53,304 nucleotides of DNA from Halomonas sp. McH1-25 (GTDB lineage: Bacteria; Pseudomonadota; Gammaproteobacteria; Pseudomonadales; Halomonadaceae), in the NCBI RefSeq assembly GCF_022348165.1, contig NZ_JAKRFI010000012.1, positions 1-53,304 on the forward strand, in the 5' to 3' direction. Each line of letters begins with the position of its first letter. Within the stretch, counting starts at the first letter, position 1. Positions 1-8,662 of the stretch are shown here, piece by piece. The notes under the pieces are model-generated. The model searched no databases. It was given only the letters and a program-made list of their open reading frames with translations, and was not told where the DNA came from. The position numbers and the translations under genes are program-made.

Positions 1-296
1 CGGCGTTCGATCTGTACTTCATGGTCGCCTTCGGGGTGTTCGGCTACCTGCTGCGCAAGCTGGAGATTCCCATGGTGCCGATCATCCTGGGTCTGCTGCT
101 GGGGCCGGAGATGGAGAAGAACCTGCGCCACACGCTGGACATCGCCGACGGCGACTGGACCGCGCTGTGGGACAGCGGTCTGGCCATCGGGCTGTGGGTC
201 GTGGCCATCGTCGGCCTGGTGCTGCCGGTCATCGTCGGGCCGATCCTGCGTCGGCGTATGCAGGCGGCGGCCGGGCACGGTAACCAGACGGATTGA
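1..296 (+). CDS. Tripartite tricarboxylate transporter permease, TctA family (C-terminal part)
   Basis: Only the 3' end lies in the window; the reading frame runs from base 3 to the TGA at 294-296, so the start is missing. The visible 97 residues hold a short segment with a GYLLRKLEIPM motif, a PIILGLLLGP turn and a last transmembrane helix (LWVVAIVGLVLPVIVGPIL) followed by a basic tail. The GYxxRKxxxPxxPxxLGxxLGPxxE pattern is typical of the C-terminal end of TctA, the large membrane subunit that works with TctB and a periplasmic TctC receptor to import tricarboxylates or other organic acids. The substrate cannot be told. The gene ends in a strong terminator shared with the convergent gene. 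Confidence 0.85.
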   Translation, partial: AFDLYFMVAFGVFGYLLRKLEIPMVPIILGLLLGPEMEKNLRHTLDIADGDWTALWDSGLAIGLWVVAIVGLVLPVIVGPILRRRMQAAAGHGNQTD

Positions 297-334
297 GCCG
301 TCAGTCCCAAGCCGGCCAACCTGGTCGATGAGGG

Positions 335-370
335 CGAAGCCCCCGGCAGTGCAAGCTGCCGGGGGCTTCG
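335..370. terminator. Bidirectional terminator between convergent genes
   Basis: A perfect 15-bp inverted repeat (CGAAGCCCCCGGCAG and its complement) flanks a 6-nt loop at 350-355. It lies between the TctA stop at 296 and the stop of the minus-strand gene at 383. There is no long T tract, but the position and very stable stem suit a terminator acting on both strands. Confidence 0.8.
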
Positions 371-382
371 ACGTTCAGGAGG

Positions 383-2401
383 TCAAGCCTGTCCAGTGCC
401 TGCCTGTAACCCACCGGAGGGCTGACGATCGGCACCCCAGCTGCGCTGGATCTTGGCGATCACTGTGTCGATGCTGTGGGGGTCGATGTTGGTGGGCGTT
501 CCCGGTTCGAGCGGATCATAATGGAAGATGTACAACCGCGAAGCGAAGTCCTCGAAGGGTAGTGACGCTTCGCCGAAACGTTCCCCGTGCCCCGAGGTGC
601 TGACGACGACACCGTCGCCCCAGTCTTGCCCACTGTCATTATTGGGATTGAAGAAGTACATCCGCATGACCTGTTGGGGATCGAGACTGACGCGCAGCAG
701 TGTAATGGCATGCCAGCCGATGAAGCGGGCAGCGCTGTCCGTGATGGCGATGCCCGCCGGTTGGGGATGGATCAATGGCTGATTGCCGTTATAGAACGGA
801 TGGTAGCTGGCATAGAAGTAGCGCAGGAAGTCGTCCAGGCGATACAACTGACCGGTAGCGATGTCCACGGCAATGCGAAACCCTCGTCCGGCCCACCAGC
901 CATGGAACTCGGGATTGATCCAACGGTGGGGATCTTCGTCGCGTCCGATACAGCGCCGGCCCATTTCCGCATAGATGCGATCCAGGTGCGGTACGACCAG
1001 CAGGGAAACCGGGTCGAGGTCGATCGGCAACTGCTTGGCGACGCCTTCGGGATTTTCCCGTGACGAGACCGGCTGGCCTTCGAAATGCATGATGATTTCA
1101 TCGTCACGGGCAGCCCAGGCTACCATCTGCAGTAGATAGTCGGGGTCGTTGTAGGCCCACATCGACAATGCGCGTGCCGATTGGCAAGTCGGGTTATTGC
1201 CTTGGCCGACACCCAGCGGCTGGCCGAGCATGCACAGCACGCCTTCCATGAGACGGGCGGCGGGTGAGGGCGTGTCGCCGAACGCAATATGCAAGCGCTG
1301 CTGCGAATAGGGCGATAACGGTAGCGCGACCTGGCGCCATAGAGCTGGAGCGACCGGGGGTTGATAGAGAATGCCCCGCTCGAGCAGCAGAGCCAGGCCA
1401 TAGATGGCCTGTGGCGTCTGAGGATGCACGGCGAGATCGATCATGGCGTGGACCAACTCACGGTAGCACAGCAGGCAATCGCGTCCGGTGCTGGAGAGCC
1501 CCATGGCCTCGCTCAGCAGGTGGTCGCCCCGGGTTAGCAAAAAACGCAGCAATTGCGAATGATAGGGCGAAACCAAACCCGTATCGTGCATTGCCCGGGC
1601 AAAGCCGGTGGCTTCGTATTGCAGAGCCGCGTTGTCCATTGCCTCGAGGCGCTGTTGGTAGATGTCCAATCCGGGGTCTTCCCGGCAGCCATTGGTGGTG
1701 CCGAACAAGCTGCTGATCAAGCGATCGGCCCCTTGGCCACTGCTGCCCAATTCGATGTTGGGATTGGCCTGGCAGGCAGCGATCTGCAGGATCATTTGCT
1801 TGACGGTATCCACCTGGATGGGACGCTGCTCCAGGATACGCCAGATCTCGTCTATCAATTTGTCGACGATATGCTCGTAGCCGATGCCGTCGGACAGATA
1901 CTGGAACAGACGTCTTGTCAGCAATGCCAGGTTGCCCTGGCGCGTTCGCTCGGCCTCGCTGGGCGGCATGAACAGCAGGTCCAGATTGAGCGCAAGAACC
2001 TGAGTCAGGTGGTGGTGGGCCTGTTGCCGTGAAATCGAGGCGTGGGTGTAATTGCCCCGCGCGACAGCCAACATGCGCAATTCGCTCAAGGCTTCCAGCA
2101 TGACGGTTTCCGTTGCAGCGGCTGCCAGGGAGTGCTTGGCCAAGGCGGGTAATAGAATTTGCGGCTGCGACCAGTCCGAGCCTTCGAAAATGCCGGCGCT
2201 TTCCAGCGTGGGCATACGCTTTTCGAGGGCCGCGCAGCCGCCATCGACCATGAGTACACGTCTTGCTGCATGCAGGACACGCCCGCTCTTGAGAGGCTTG
2301 GCGAACGAACTGGTCTGGGCCAGCGCCTGCGTCGCATCGTCCAGCTTGTCCAGTAGAGGGGGCAGTTCGCCCCCGCTGGAGGTACGGTCTTCGGTAGTCA
2401 A
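383..2401 (-). CDS. Unrecognised 672-aa protein with papain-like cysteine peptidase C-terminal region
   Basis: I do not recognise a named family. The start is a TTG at 2401 with AAAGGA just upstream; no better start is seen, and the frame follows the ATP-grasp gene by only 23 nt, so the two are probably co-transcribed. Residues 1-390 are mostly helical and without a recognised motif. The C-terminal part has the ordered signature of a papain-fold enzyme: GQGNNPTCQSARAL (candidate nucleophile C406 at the start of a helix), GWHAITLLRV (candidate H564 followed by a strand) and FFNPNNDSGQDWGDG (candidate N585), recalling Cys ... GHAV ... NSWGxxWG. No signal peptide or membrane segment is seen, so it is probably cytosolic. 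The peptidase or transferase reading is inference from motif order. Partnership with an amide-bond-forming ATP-grasp enzyme is suggestive. Confidence 0.6.
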   Translation of the reverse strand: MTTEDRTSSGGELPPLLDKLDDATQALAQTSSFAKPLKSGRVLHAARRVLMVDGGCAALEKRMPTLESAGIFEGSDWSQPQILLPALAKHSLAAAATETVMLEALSELRMLAVARGNYTHASISRQQAHHHLTQVLALNLDLLFMPPSEAERTRQGNLALLTRRLFQYLSDGIGYEHIVDKLIDEIWRILEQRPIQVDTVKQMILQIAACQANPNIELGSSGQGADRLISSLFGTTNGCREDPGLDIYQQRLEAMDNAALQYEATGFARAMHDTGLVSPYHSQLLRFLLTRGDHLLSEAMGLSSTGRDCLLCYRELVHAMIDLAVHPQTPQAIYGLALLLERGILYQPPVAPALWRQVALPLSPYSQQRLHIAFGDTPSPAARLMEGVLCMLGQPLGVGQGNNPTCQSARALSMWAYNDPDYLLQMVAWAARDDEIIMHFEGQPVSSRENPEGVAKQLPIDLDPVSLLVVPHLDRIYAEMGRRCIGRDEDPHRWINPEFHGWWAGRGFRIAVDIATGQLYRLDDFLRYFYASYHPFYNGNQPLIHPQPAGIAITDSAARFIGWHAITLLRVSLDPQQVMRMYFFNPNNDSGQDWGDGVVVSTSGHGERFGEASLPFEDFASRLYIFHYDPLEPGTPTNIDPHSIDTVIAKIQRSWGADRQPSGGLQAGTGQA

Positions 2402-2424
2402 GCAGGATCCTTTCTCACCAATGG

Positions 2425-3648
2425 TCAGACATAAAAATCGAGTTCTTCCTGATGCTTGAGGAGATCGCGCATCTTGTGCGGCTCGTCACCGAAGAAATAT
2501 ATCAGACCCCAGTGCGTTCCGAACGCCGTACGTTTGGTGACGGTCTCTTCGAGGGGAGCCGTGAGCTCGTGGGATTCGAAGTATTCGTGCTGTTCGGTTT
2601 CTTCAGGAATCTCCAGTTTGCTGACGACGCGGCGGCGCGGATAGACCCCGAAGCATCCTGCGTAGCCCTTGGCATCCACCACTTCGCGGGGGAAGAAATT
2701 GGTGATCTCTTCTTCGGTGGTCTTGGGATCGAATGTCAGTACCATCGCCTGGTAGGCGTTGAATCCGTAGGCTCGCTCGAGCAGCTCGAAGACCTTGAAG
2801 CCCGGGGGGCGGTAGGCGACCTCGCCGAAGTACATTTCGCCATCGCTGGTGACGAAGTATTCGGGATGTATGAAGCCGAACTGAATATCGAAGGTTTTGA
2901 TCAGTTTCTCGATTTGGGCCGTGATTTGGGGGCGGTATTTCTCCAGCTCCGGTGTGGCGGGAACGAAGACCGAATAGCCCAGCGTCACATATTCGGAAAT
3001 ATTGAGAAAGCGAATCTTGCCATCATGGATCCAGGCTTCGACTGCGAATTCCCAGCCATCCAGATGGCTTTCCATCAGGACGGGAAACTCTTCCTCGGGA
3101 ATCATGTCGATCTCGTCCGGGGTGCGAATCACACGGTGCCCCAGGCAGCCTGCCTTGTCGAAGGCTTTGAGGTGAATCGGGTCGTTCGGGTCGCCGTCGA
3201 GCTTGAGAAGTGTCTGGTTGACGCGCTTGAGGAAGCGCACCACGTCCTCACGGTCGTGGGCTTCCTCGAAGATGCCGACACGAATGCCGCCCAGTTGGGC
3301 ACGCCGCTTCATCAAGGCCTTGTCGCGAAACAGGATGGACTGACCATAGAGGCGGGGATTGTCCATGAGCACCGAGTTGATGGCACCGGACCATTCCACG
3401 GTTTCCTCGAACAGCGGAATGGCGACATCGACGCCCATGTCCTTTAGCGTCTCGGCGATTTCCATGGAGCGATCGTTGAGGCGCTCAAAGTTCCAGGGTA
3501 GGTACGGAATGTTATGCTGTTCGCAATATTCCTGCGCCCAGTCGGGGGCCACGATGACGTAGCGGCGGTCAAAACGTTCCAGGGCCTCGATAGCGTTGAG
3601 ACTCCAACCGAGCATGGCGATATAGCCTTTATTCGGATCCTTGTCCAT
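2425..3648 (-). CDS. ATP-grasp domain protein (putative carboxylate-amine/thiol ligase)
   Basis: The start chosen is the ATG at 3648, preceded by AAAGGAGCGG, giving 407 residues. The frame stays open to 3750, but that extra translation comes from the AT-rich promoter. The N-terminal ~100 residues look like the Rossmann-like pre-ATP-grasp domain. ATP-grasp features follow: K161 in LKAFDKAGCLGH, acidic MESHLDGWEFAVE (E193, E200) and the metal/ATP motif GEVAYRPPG (E276, R280), closest in style to the PurK/PurT E-x-A/S-x-RP pattern. Family knowledge: such enzymes activate a carboxylate as an acyl phosphate and join it to an amine, thiol or other nucleophile. The substrate is unknown. It is the first gene of a two-gene operon with the putative cysteine peptidase. 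Confidence 0.8.
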   Translation of the reverse strand: MDKDPNKGYIAMLGWSLNAIEALERFDRRYVIVAPDWAQEYCEQHNIPYLPWNFERLNDRSMEIAETLKDMGVDVAIPLFEETVEWSGAINSVLMDNPRLYGQSILFRDKALMKRRAQLGGIRVGIFEEAHDREDVVRFLKRVNQTLLKLDGDPNDPIHLKAFDKAGCLGHRVIRTPDEIDMIPEEEFPVLMESHLDGWEFAVEAWIHDGKIRFLNISEYVTLGYSVFVPATPELEKYRPQITAQIEKLIKTFDIQFGFIHPEYFVTSDGEMYFGEVAYRPPGFKVFELLERAYGFNAYQAMVLTFDPKTTEEEITNFFPREVVDAKGYAGCFGVYPRRRVVSKLEIPEETEQHEYFESHELTAPLEETVTKRTAFGTHWGLIYFFGDEPHKMRDLLKHQEELDFYV

Positions 3649-3670
3649 CAGTCCGCTCCTTTTAGTTAAT

Positions 3671-3676
3671 ATTATA
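3671..3676 (-). promoter_or_regulatory. Candidate -10 box for the ATP-grasp operon
   Basis: Read on the minus strand this is a perfect TATAAT in a very AT-rich stretch (3660-3780), 22 nt before the start codon. No good -35 lies 16-18 nt further upstream, so the promoter may need an activator, or the box may be fortuitous. It would leave a leader of about 15 nt holding the AAAGGAG ribosome binding site. Confidence 0.35.
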
Positions 3677-3835
3677 AAAAGCAAAAATAATGCGGCGCTT
3701 TTTAATAGTAGAAATAAGGGTAGCAGCCAGAGAGATGAATAAAACGCCAAACTTTTAGTTATTTATATCTAATGTTTGTTTTTCTTTCGTTTCTCAGGAG
3801 CGAAGCCTGTTTCAGCGCAGGAGTGACAGGGGTGC

Positions 3836-3864
3836 TTGATGCGCCTTCTGGGTGCTGGTATAGT
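3836..3864 (+). promoter_or_regulatory. Candidate sigma-70 promoter upstream of 4.5S RNA
   Basis: TTGATG at 3836-3841 and TATAGT at 3859-3864 are separated by 17 bp. The start would fall near 3871, about 78 nt before the mature 4.5S RNA, so the transcript would need 5' processing, unless a weaker promoter lies closer. Confidence 0.5.
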
Positions 3865-3891
3865 GTGGCCTCGTTCCACAACGCATTGATG

Positions 3892-3905
3892 CACAAGCGC
3901 TTGTG
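3892..3905. repeat. Perfect 14-bp palindrome CACAAGCGCTTGTG
   Basis: The sequence equals its own reverse complement and lies between the candidate promoter and the 4.5S RNA gene. It could be a repressor operator or part of the precursor RNA fold. A partly similar sequence (CAAGCGCTAGTG) occurs in the thiolase/tetR intergenic region at 37485-37496. Function is unknown. Confidence 0.45.
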
Positions 3906-3948
3906 GGGCTTGTCTCGCCGAAACACGTTTTCGTGCAGGCACGTCTGT

Positions 3949-4058
3949 GGTGGCCCATCGGTCCTCCCGCAACGCTAAACCGCGAACCCCGCCAGGCCCG
4001 GAAGGGAGCAACGGTAGTGGTGGCTGCGTGTGCCGGGATGTGGCTGGTGGGCCGCCTC
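3949..4058 (+). ncRNA. ffs: 4.5S signal recognition particle RNA
   Basis: The hairpin core contains the conserved SRP domain IV sequences: GGCCCGGAAGGGAGCAACGG and, on the return strand, GTGTGCCGGGATGTGGCTGG. The 5' GGTGGCCCA (3949-3957) pairs with TGGGCCGCC (4048-4056) to close the long hairpin, and CTCCCGCAACGCT also matches the E. coli 5' region. A T run (4061-4065) follows. This RNA binds Ffh and directs nascent membrane proteins to FtsY. The exact 3' end is approximate. It sits just upstream of dnaX, as in Pseudomonas. Confidence 0.93.
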
Positions 4059-4192
4059 CATTTTTGGCTGTCGCAATCCTGGCCACGCTTTTCGCCTCTC
4101 CCCAAGCCGTTTAGAATAGTCCGTTTCGTTCACTGTCATCGATGGGCTGCCATTGGCATGCCTGGTCCAAGAGCCGAGGACATTCCTGCCGC

Positions 4193-6232
4193 ATGAGCTA
4201 TCAGGTACTGGCCCGCAAGTGGCGCCCACGCACCTTCCACGAACTGGTCGGTCAGGAGCATGTCCAGCGTGCCCTGGTCAACGCACTCGACCAGGGGCGG
4301 CTGCATCACGCCTATTTGTTCACCGGCACGCGGGGGGTGGGCAAGACCACGTTGGCGCGTATCCTGGCCAAGTGCCTCAATTGCGAAAACGGGGTCACCT
4401 CATCGCCATGCGGCCAGTGCAGCACCTGCCGTGAGATCGATGATGGCCGTTTCGTCGACCTGATTGAGGTCGATGCGGCATCACGCACCAAGGTCGAAGA
4501 CACTCGGGAACTGCTCGATAACGTGCAGTACGCGCCAACGCATGGCCGTTACAAGGTGTACCTCATCGATGAGGTGCATATGCTCTCGACGCACAGCTTC
4601 AATGCATTATTGAAGACGCTCGAAGAGCCGCCACCTCACGTCAAGTTCCTGCTGGCCACCACCGACCCGCAGAAATTGCCTGTCACGGTGCTATCGCGTT
4701 GCCTGCAGTTCACGCTCAAGAACATGCCGCCCGAGCGCATCGTGGAACACTTGGCAAAGGTGCTCCAGGCGGAAGGGGTGCCGTTCGATGAAAGTGCCCT
4801 GTGGTTGCTCGGCAAGGCCGCCGACGGTTCCATGCGTGACGCCATGAGTCTTACCGATCAGGCGATCGCCTTCGGCCAGGGTGAAATCGTGCGGGCCGAT
4901 GTGGCCGCCATGCTCGGCACGCTGGACCACCGTCACATGCTGGCATTGGTCGAGGCGCTGGCCGAGGTCGATGCGGCGCGGGTGCTGGCGGAAATCGCCA
5001 GTCTGGCCGAGCAAGGGCCAGACTTTGCCGGCGTACTCGATGACCTGGCGGGCGTGTTCCATCGCCTGGCCATTGCGCAGATGGTGCCGGAGGCTCTCGA
5101 CAACGGTCACGGTGACCGGGATGAGTTGCTGGCGCTGGCGGCCCGCTTCACTGCCGAAGACGTGCAACTCTACTACCAGATTGGTCTGCAGGGTCGCGCC
5201 GATATGGAAAGCGCTCCCGATACGCGTACGGCATTGGAAATGACCTTGCTGCGCATGCTGGCCTTTCGTCCTCAGGGCGTACCCAAGCCGGCGCAGACGC
5301 CACTGCCCCTGCGTGGTCAGCAGGCGGAAACGCCTCCGCGGAGTGACACCGGCACGCCCGCGAACGTAACGGAGCGTCCGCCCGTTCAGCAATCCCCGCC
5401 CGTTCAGACAGCACCGGCACCCTCTCGCGGAGTGCCTGATGCGCCGGTGTCGGAAAGTGCGAAAGCCGGCGAGAGGGGAGCGAGTCAGCCACTCGCTGAG
5501 AGCAAGCCGGCCACGGACGGGGAGCGGCTCGGGGGCCAGGATGAGGAGCCTCCGCCCTGGGAATATGCGCAAGACGCTCGGCAAGACCTTTCTGCTGAGG
5601 AAGGTAACGTCGCCAGCGCCGAAGGCGACCCGGTACCAGTAGCTGCTATGTCCGAGGCGGCACCTGTCGCAGAAGCCCCGGCACCGGCAACGCCGGTTGC
5701 CGAGGAAGCCGTGCCGCCACTCCCGCCGGCGGATATGCCCGCGGAGTCGGCAGAAGCCACGACGACGGTCGCGGCATCTTCTGCGTTTGCCTCTCCCGAG
5801 GCGCAGGCTGTCACCCAGCCACAGGGAACGGGCCCACTCGATCATGCCGCTTGGCTCGACCTGTTTCCTCGCCTGAGTTTGGCCGGACTGACCCGCAATC
5901 TGGCAGCGCACTGCATTGTCGACCATGATGACGGCCAGACCGTGCAGTTACGCCTGGCGCCAAGCCAGGCGGCGATGAATGCCGAGGTGCATGTCGAGCG
6001 GATCCGGCAGGCGCTGGCTGGCGCAGGTCTGGAGCGGCGTGTGCTCATCGAGCCCGCCGAGCTTCCCGAGGGCATCGAGACGCCCAAGGCACGCAGTGAT
6101 CGCGAGGCTGCCGAACGTCATGCCTCAGCGGTTGAAGCGTTGCGTGATGACCCGCATATCCAGCAACTGGAACAGGCTTTCGGTGCGCGCCTGCTCGTAC
6201 AGACCGTTTCGCCCCAAGGGCAAGCGGAGTGA
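4193..6232 (+). CDS. dnaX: DNA polymerase III subunits gamma and tau
   Basis: The start is the ATG at 4193 (MSYQVLARKWRPRTF, the canonical DnaX N-terminus), giving 679 residues; an in-frame ATG at 4142 would add 17 unrelated residues. It is the clamp-loader ATPase that opens and loads the beta clamp and bridges polymerase cores. Visible features: Walker A GTRGVGKTT, a zinc module of four Cys (CLNCENGVTSSPCGQCSTC), DEVH, sensor 1 ATTDPQKLP and arginine-finger SRCLQF. Residues ~370-545 form a Pro/Ala/Glu-rich linker, followed by the tau-specific C-terminal domain (DLFPRLSLAGLTRNLAAHC). No A-AAA-AAG slippery heptamer as in E. coli dnaX was seen, so any gamma form arises differently. It starts the dnaX-ybaB-recR cluster. 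Confidence 0.97.
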   Translation: MSYQVLARKWRPRTFHELVGQEHVQRALVNALDQGRLHHAYLFTGTRGVGKTTLARILAKCLNCENGVTSSPCGQCSTCREIDDGRFVDLIEVDAASRTKVEDTRELLDNVQYAPTHGRYKVYLIDEVHMLSTHSFNALLKTLEEPPPHVKFLLATTDPQKLPVTVLSRCLQFTLKNMPPERIVEHLAKVLQAEGVPFDESALWLLGKAADGSMRDAMSLTDQAIAFGQGEIVRADVAAMLGTLDHRHMLALVEALAEVDAARVLAEIASLAEQGPDFAGVLDDLAGVFHRLAIAQMVPEALDNGHGDRDELLALAARFTAEDVQLYYQIGLQGRADMESAPDTRTALEMTLLRMLAFRPQGVPKPAQTPLPLRGQQAETPPRSDTGTPANVTERPPVQQSPPVQTAPAPSRGVPDAPVSESAKAGERGASQPLAESKPATDGERLGGQDEEPPPWEYAQDARQDLSAEEGNVASAEGDPVPVAAMSEAAPVAEAPAPATPVAEEAVPPLPPADMPAESAEATTTVAASSAFASPEAQAVTQPQGTGPLDHAAWLDLFPRLSLAGLTRNLAAHCIVDHDDGQTVQLRLAPSQAAMNAEVHVERIRQALAGAGLERRVLIEPAELPEGIETPKARSDREAAERHASAVEALRDDPHIQQLEQAFGARLLVQTVSPQGQAE

Positions 6233-6257
6233 TTCATGACACTAACGAGGTGACCAC

Positions 6258-6584
6258 ATGTTCAAGGGCGGAATGGGCAACCTGATGAAGCAGGCCCAGG
6301 AAATGCAGGAAAAGATGCAGCAGGTGCAGGAGGAGATCGCCCAGTCCGAAGTGACGGGCGAAGCCGGCGCCGGCATGATCAAGGTTGTCATGAATGGCCG
6401 TCACGATGTCAGTAAGGTCGAGATCGACCCCAGCATCATGGACGAGGACAAGGAAATGCTCGAGGACCTGTTGGCGGCAGCGGTCAACGACGCAGTACGC
6501 AAGGTGGAAACCAGCTCACGGGCCAAGATGGAAGAGGCCACGGCCGGGCTCAATCTGCCGCCCGGTTTCAAGATGCCGTTCTAA
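6258..6584 (+). CDS. ybaB: Nucleoid-associated protein, YbaB/EbfC family
   Basis: This 108-residue protein has the YbaB layout: a glycine-rich N-terminus ([14 protein letters not shown]), a long N-terminal helix rich in Met and Gln, a beta-sheet core ([23 protein letters not shown]) and a C-terminal LPPGFKMPF. Family members form dimers that bind DNA without a strict sequence. AACGAGGTGACC gives the ribosome binding site. The stop overlaps the recR start (TAATG), so the two are translationally coupled, as in many bacteria. Confidence 0.96.
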   Translation: MFKGGMGNLMKQAQEMQEKMQQVQEEIAQSEVTGEAGAGMIKVVMNGRHDVSKVEIDPSIMDEDKEMLEDLLAAAVNDAVRKVETSSRAKMEEATAGLNLPPGFKMPF

Positions 6585-7189
6585 TGAGCTTTTCGCCTCT
6601 CGTCGACCGATTGCTCGAATCGTTGCGGGTGCTGCCGGGCGTTGGGCCCAAAACTGCCCAGCGCATGGCACTTCACCTCCTCGAGCGGGATAGGGAAGGG
6701 GGGCGTCGGCTGGCTAGCGTGCTCGAACAGGCGTTGGAGCGCGTCGGCTATTGTCGACGTTGTCGCACCCTGACCGAGGAAGCGTTGTGCTCGATTTGCA
6801 GCAGCCCCCGACGTGACGTTTCGCTGTTGTGCATCGTCGAGTCGCCAGCCGACCTGCTGGCCATCGAAGATGCCGGTGGGTATCACGGTTACTACTACGT
6901 TCTGCATGGCCACCTGTCGCCCTTGGATGGGATCGGGCCCGAGGATATCGGACTCGACCAGCTCGATGCGCGTCTCGACGAAGGGGGCGTCGAGGAAGTG
7001 ATACTCGCCACCAACCCGACAGTCGAAGGTGAAGCGACGGCACACTATATTGCCGAGCAGATACGCGAGCGTGGCTTGCGGCTGTCACGACTGGCCTATG
7101 GCTTGCCCATGGGGGGCGAGCTGGAGTATGTCGATGGCGGTACGTTGAGCCGGGCCTTCAATGGACGACAGCCGTTTCTCGGCGACTGA
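6584..7189 (+). CDS. recR: Recombination mediator protein RecR
   Basis: 201 residues, the usual RecR length. Visible are the N-terminal helix-hairpin-helix ([20 protein letters not shown]), the zinc finger with C57, C60, C69 and C72, the Toprim domain ([29 protein letters not shown]) and a C-terminal Walker B-like region. With RecF and RecO it loads RecA at single-stranded gaps. Its ATG overlaps the ybaB stop by one base. Confidence 0.97.
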   Translation: MSFSPLVDRLLESLRVLPGVGPKTAQRMALHLLERDREGGRRLASVLEQALERVGYCRRCRTLTEEALCSICSSPRRDVSLLCIVESPADLLAIEDAGGYHGYYYVLHGHLSPLDGIGPEDIGLDQLDARLDEGGVEEVILATNPTVEGEATAHYIAEQIRERGLRLSRLAYGLPMGGELEYVDGGTLSRAFNGRQPFLGD

Positions 7190-7224
7190 CGACCGCAACA
7201 AGAACCGAACCAGACGATGACGCG

Positions 7225-8370
7225 ATGCCTGTTGATCCCGATATACACTGGGTGGATACCCCAGAGACCTTGAACCGTGCCTGCGACGAGCTGGCGAAGG
7301 CATCGTATCTGGCCATGGACACCGAATTCATTCGCGAATCCAGTTTCCATCCGATACCTGCCCTGATCCAGCTGACGGGTGGCGACAAAGTCTTCCTGAT
7401 CGACCCTCAAGCTCTGGAAGCGAACGATGCCGTGCGTCACCTGTTGGGCCAAGAAGGGCCGGTGAAGTTGCTGCATGCCTGTAGCGAAGATCTGGAAGTT
7501 CTGGCCAAGTGGTCCGGCGTCGTCGTGCAGCCGATGTTCGATACCCAGCTTGCCCAGGCCATGTTGGGTGAAACGCCCGCCATGGGTTACCAGCGCCTGG
7601 TCGAGCACTGGACAGGGGATGTGCTGCCCAAGGACGAGACCCGTTCCGACTGGCTCGAGCGTCCTTTGAGCGAGGCGCAATGCCGCTATGCGGCATTGGA
7701 TGTCGTCTATCTATTGCCGATCTGGCAGTTGCAGCGTCAGGCCCTGGAATCCAAGAATCGCCTGGCGTGGCTGCAGGCCGACTGCGACGAACTCGTGAGC
7801 CAGGCCCAGCGTAGCGCCGAGAACGACGATGAATGGTATCGCCGACATCGCCAGTTGTGGCGGCTGGATCCGCGTTCGATCGCTGCCTATCAACGACTCA
7901 CGGCCTGGCGCGAAGGGGAAGTGCGTCACCGCGATATGCCGCGCAACTGGCTAATCAGCGACAAGGTGCTGTTTTCCATCGCCGAGACGTTGCCTGCCAA
8001 TCGCTATGAGCTGTCCCAGGTGGAAGGCGTCAAGCCCAGCCTGGTCAAGCGTGAGGGCGATACGCTGCTGGCCATTGTACGTGACGTGATCCATCTCGAG
8101 CCGGAGCAGCTGCCGGCGGCCTTGCCCTCGCCGATGTCGGGGGCATTCAAGCGTCGCCTCAAGGCGCTCAAGAGGTGCGTCAGCGAAGCGGCGGAGCGGC
8201 TGGGGGTGGCACCGGAACTGTTGGCGCGCCGGCGTGATATCGAAGCGCTGGTCGTGGCTGACATGGAGCGTCTGCCCCTGCCGTTACCCGATGGGTGGCG
8301 GGGCGAGCTGCTCGCCGACCCCTTCAGGAAGGCGTTGGACGCCGTAGCCGCCGAGACTGCAAGGAGCTGA
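7225..8370 (+). CDS. rnd: Ribonuclease D
   Basis: 381 residues. The DEDDy 3'-5' exonuclease domain shows DTE (D32, E34) in motif I, HACSEDLEVL in motif II and YAALDVVYLL in motif III. An HRDC domain follows at about residues 210-290 (RLTAWREGEVRHRDMPRNWLIS). RNase D trims 3' ends of tRNA precursors and other small structured RNAs. It is the first gene of an rnd-ycgL-ycgN run with one-base gaps or overlaps, an order common in gammaproteobacteria. Confidence 0.96.
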   Translation: MPVDPDIHWVDTPETLNRACDELAKASYLAMDTEFIRESSFHPIPALIQLTGGDKVFLIDPQALEANDAVRHLLGQEGPVKLLHACSEDLEVLAKWSGVVVQPMFDTQLAQAMLGETPAMGYQRLVEHWTGDVLPKDETRSDWLERPLSEAQCRYAALDVVYLLPIWQLQRQALESKNRLAWLQADCDELVSQAQRSAENDDEWYRRHRQLWRLDPRSIAAYQRLTAWREGEVRHRDMPRNWLISDKVLFSIAETLPANRYELSQVEGVKPSLVKREGDTLLAIVRDVIHLEPEQLPAALPSPMSGAFKRRLKALKRCVSEAAERLGVAPELLARRRDIEALVVADMERLPLPLPDGWRGELLADPFRKALDAVAAETARS

Positions 8371-8371
8371 T

Positions 8372-8662
8372 ATGCGCAAGATGATATGTGAAATCTTCAA
8401 GAGCCCCCTAAAGGACGAGATGTATCTCTACGTTGACAAGCGCCGCGGCCTGGAAGACGTGCCGGCTGCATTGCTCGAACGCTTCGGCCAGCCGGTGTCG
8501 CTGATGACCCTGCTGCTGACCGAAGACAAGGCGCTGGCACGAGCCGATGCGGGCAAGGTCATGGCAGCGATAGACGAGCAGGGGTTTTATCTGCAAATGC
8601 CGCCGGCCAAGGAAGAATATCTATTGGATCTGTATCGCACCCCGACGCAGGCCCGGTATTGA
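8372..8662 (+). CDS. ycgL: YcgL domain protein
   Basis: 96 residues with the conserved YcgL start ([17 protein letters not shown]), a central [13 protein letters not shown] and an FYLQMPP segment near the end. The function of the family is not established. AAGGAGCTGAT precedes the ATG, which lies one base after the rnd stop; its TGA overlaps the ycgN ATG (ATGA). The conserved link with rnd and ycgN suggests a housekeeping role, but that is context only. Confidence 0.93.
   Translation: MRKMICEIFKSPLKDEMYLYVDKRRGLEDVPAALLERFGQPVSLMTLLLTEDKALARADAGKVMAAIDEQGFYLQMPPAKEEYLLDLYRTPTQARY

Noticed and set aside
3649-3750. Hydrophobic N-terminal extension of the ATP-grasp protein
   Set aside because: The segment translates AT-rich promoter DNA; a strong AAAGGAG precedes the ATG at 3648.
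4691-5926. 411-codon open frame antisense to dnaX
   Set aside because: It lies wholly within dnaX on the other strand, has an Arg/Gly-rich composition typical of antisense frames in GC-rich DNA, and shows no motif.
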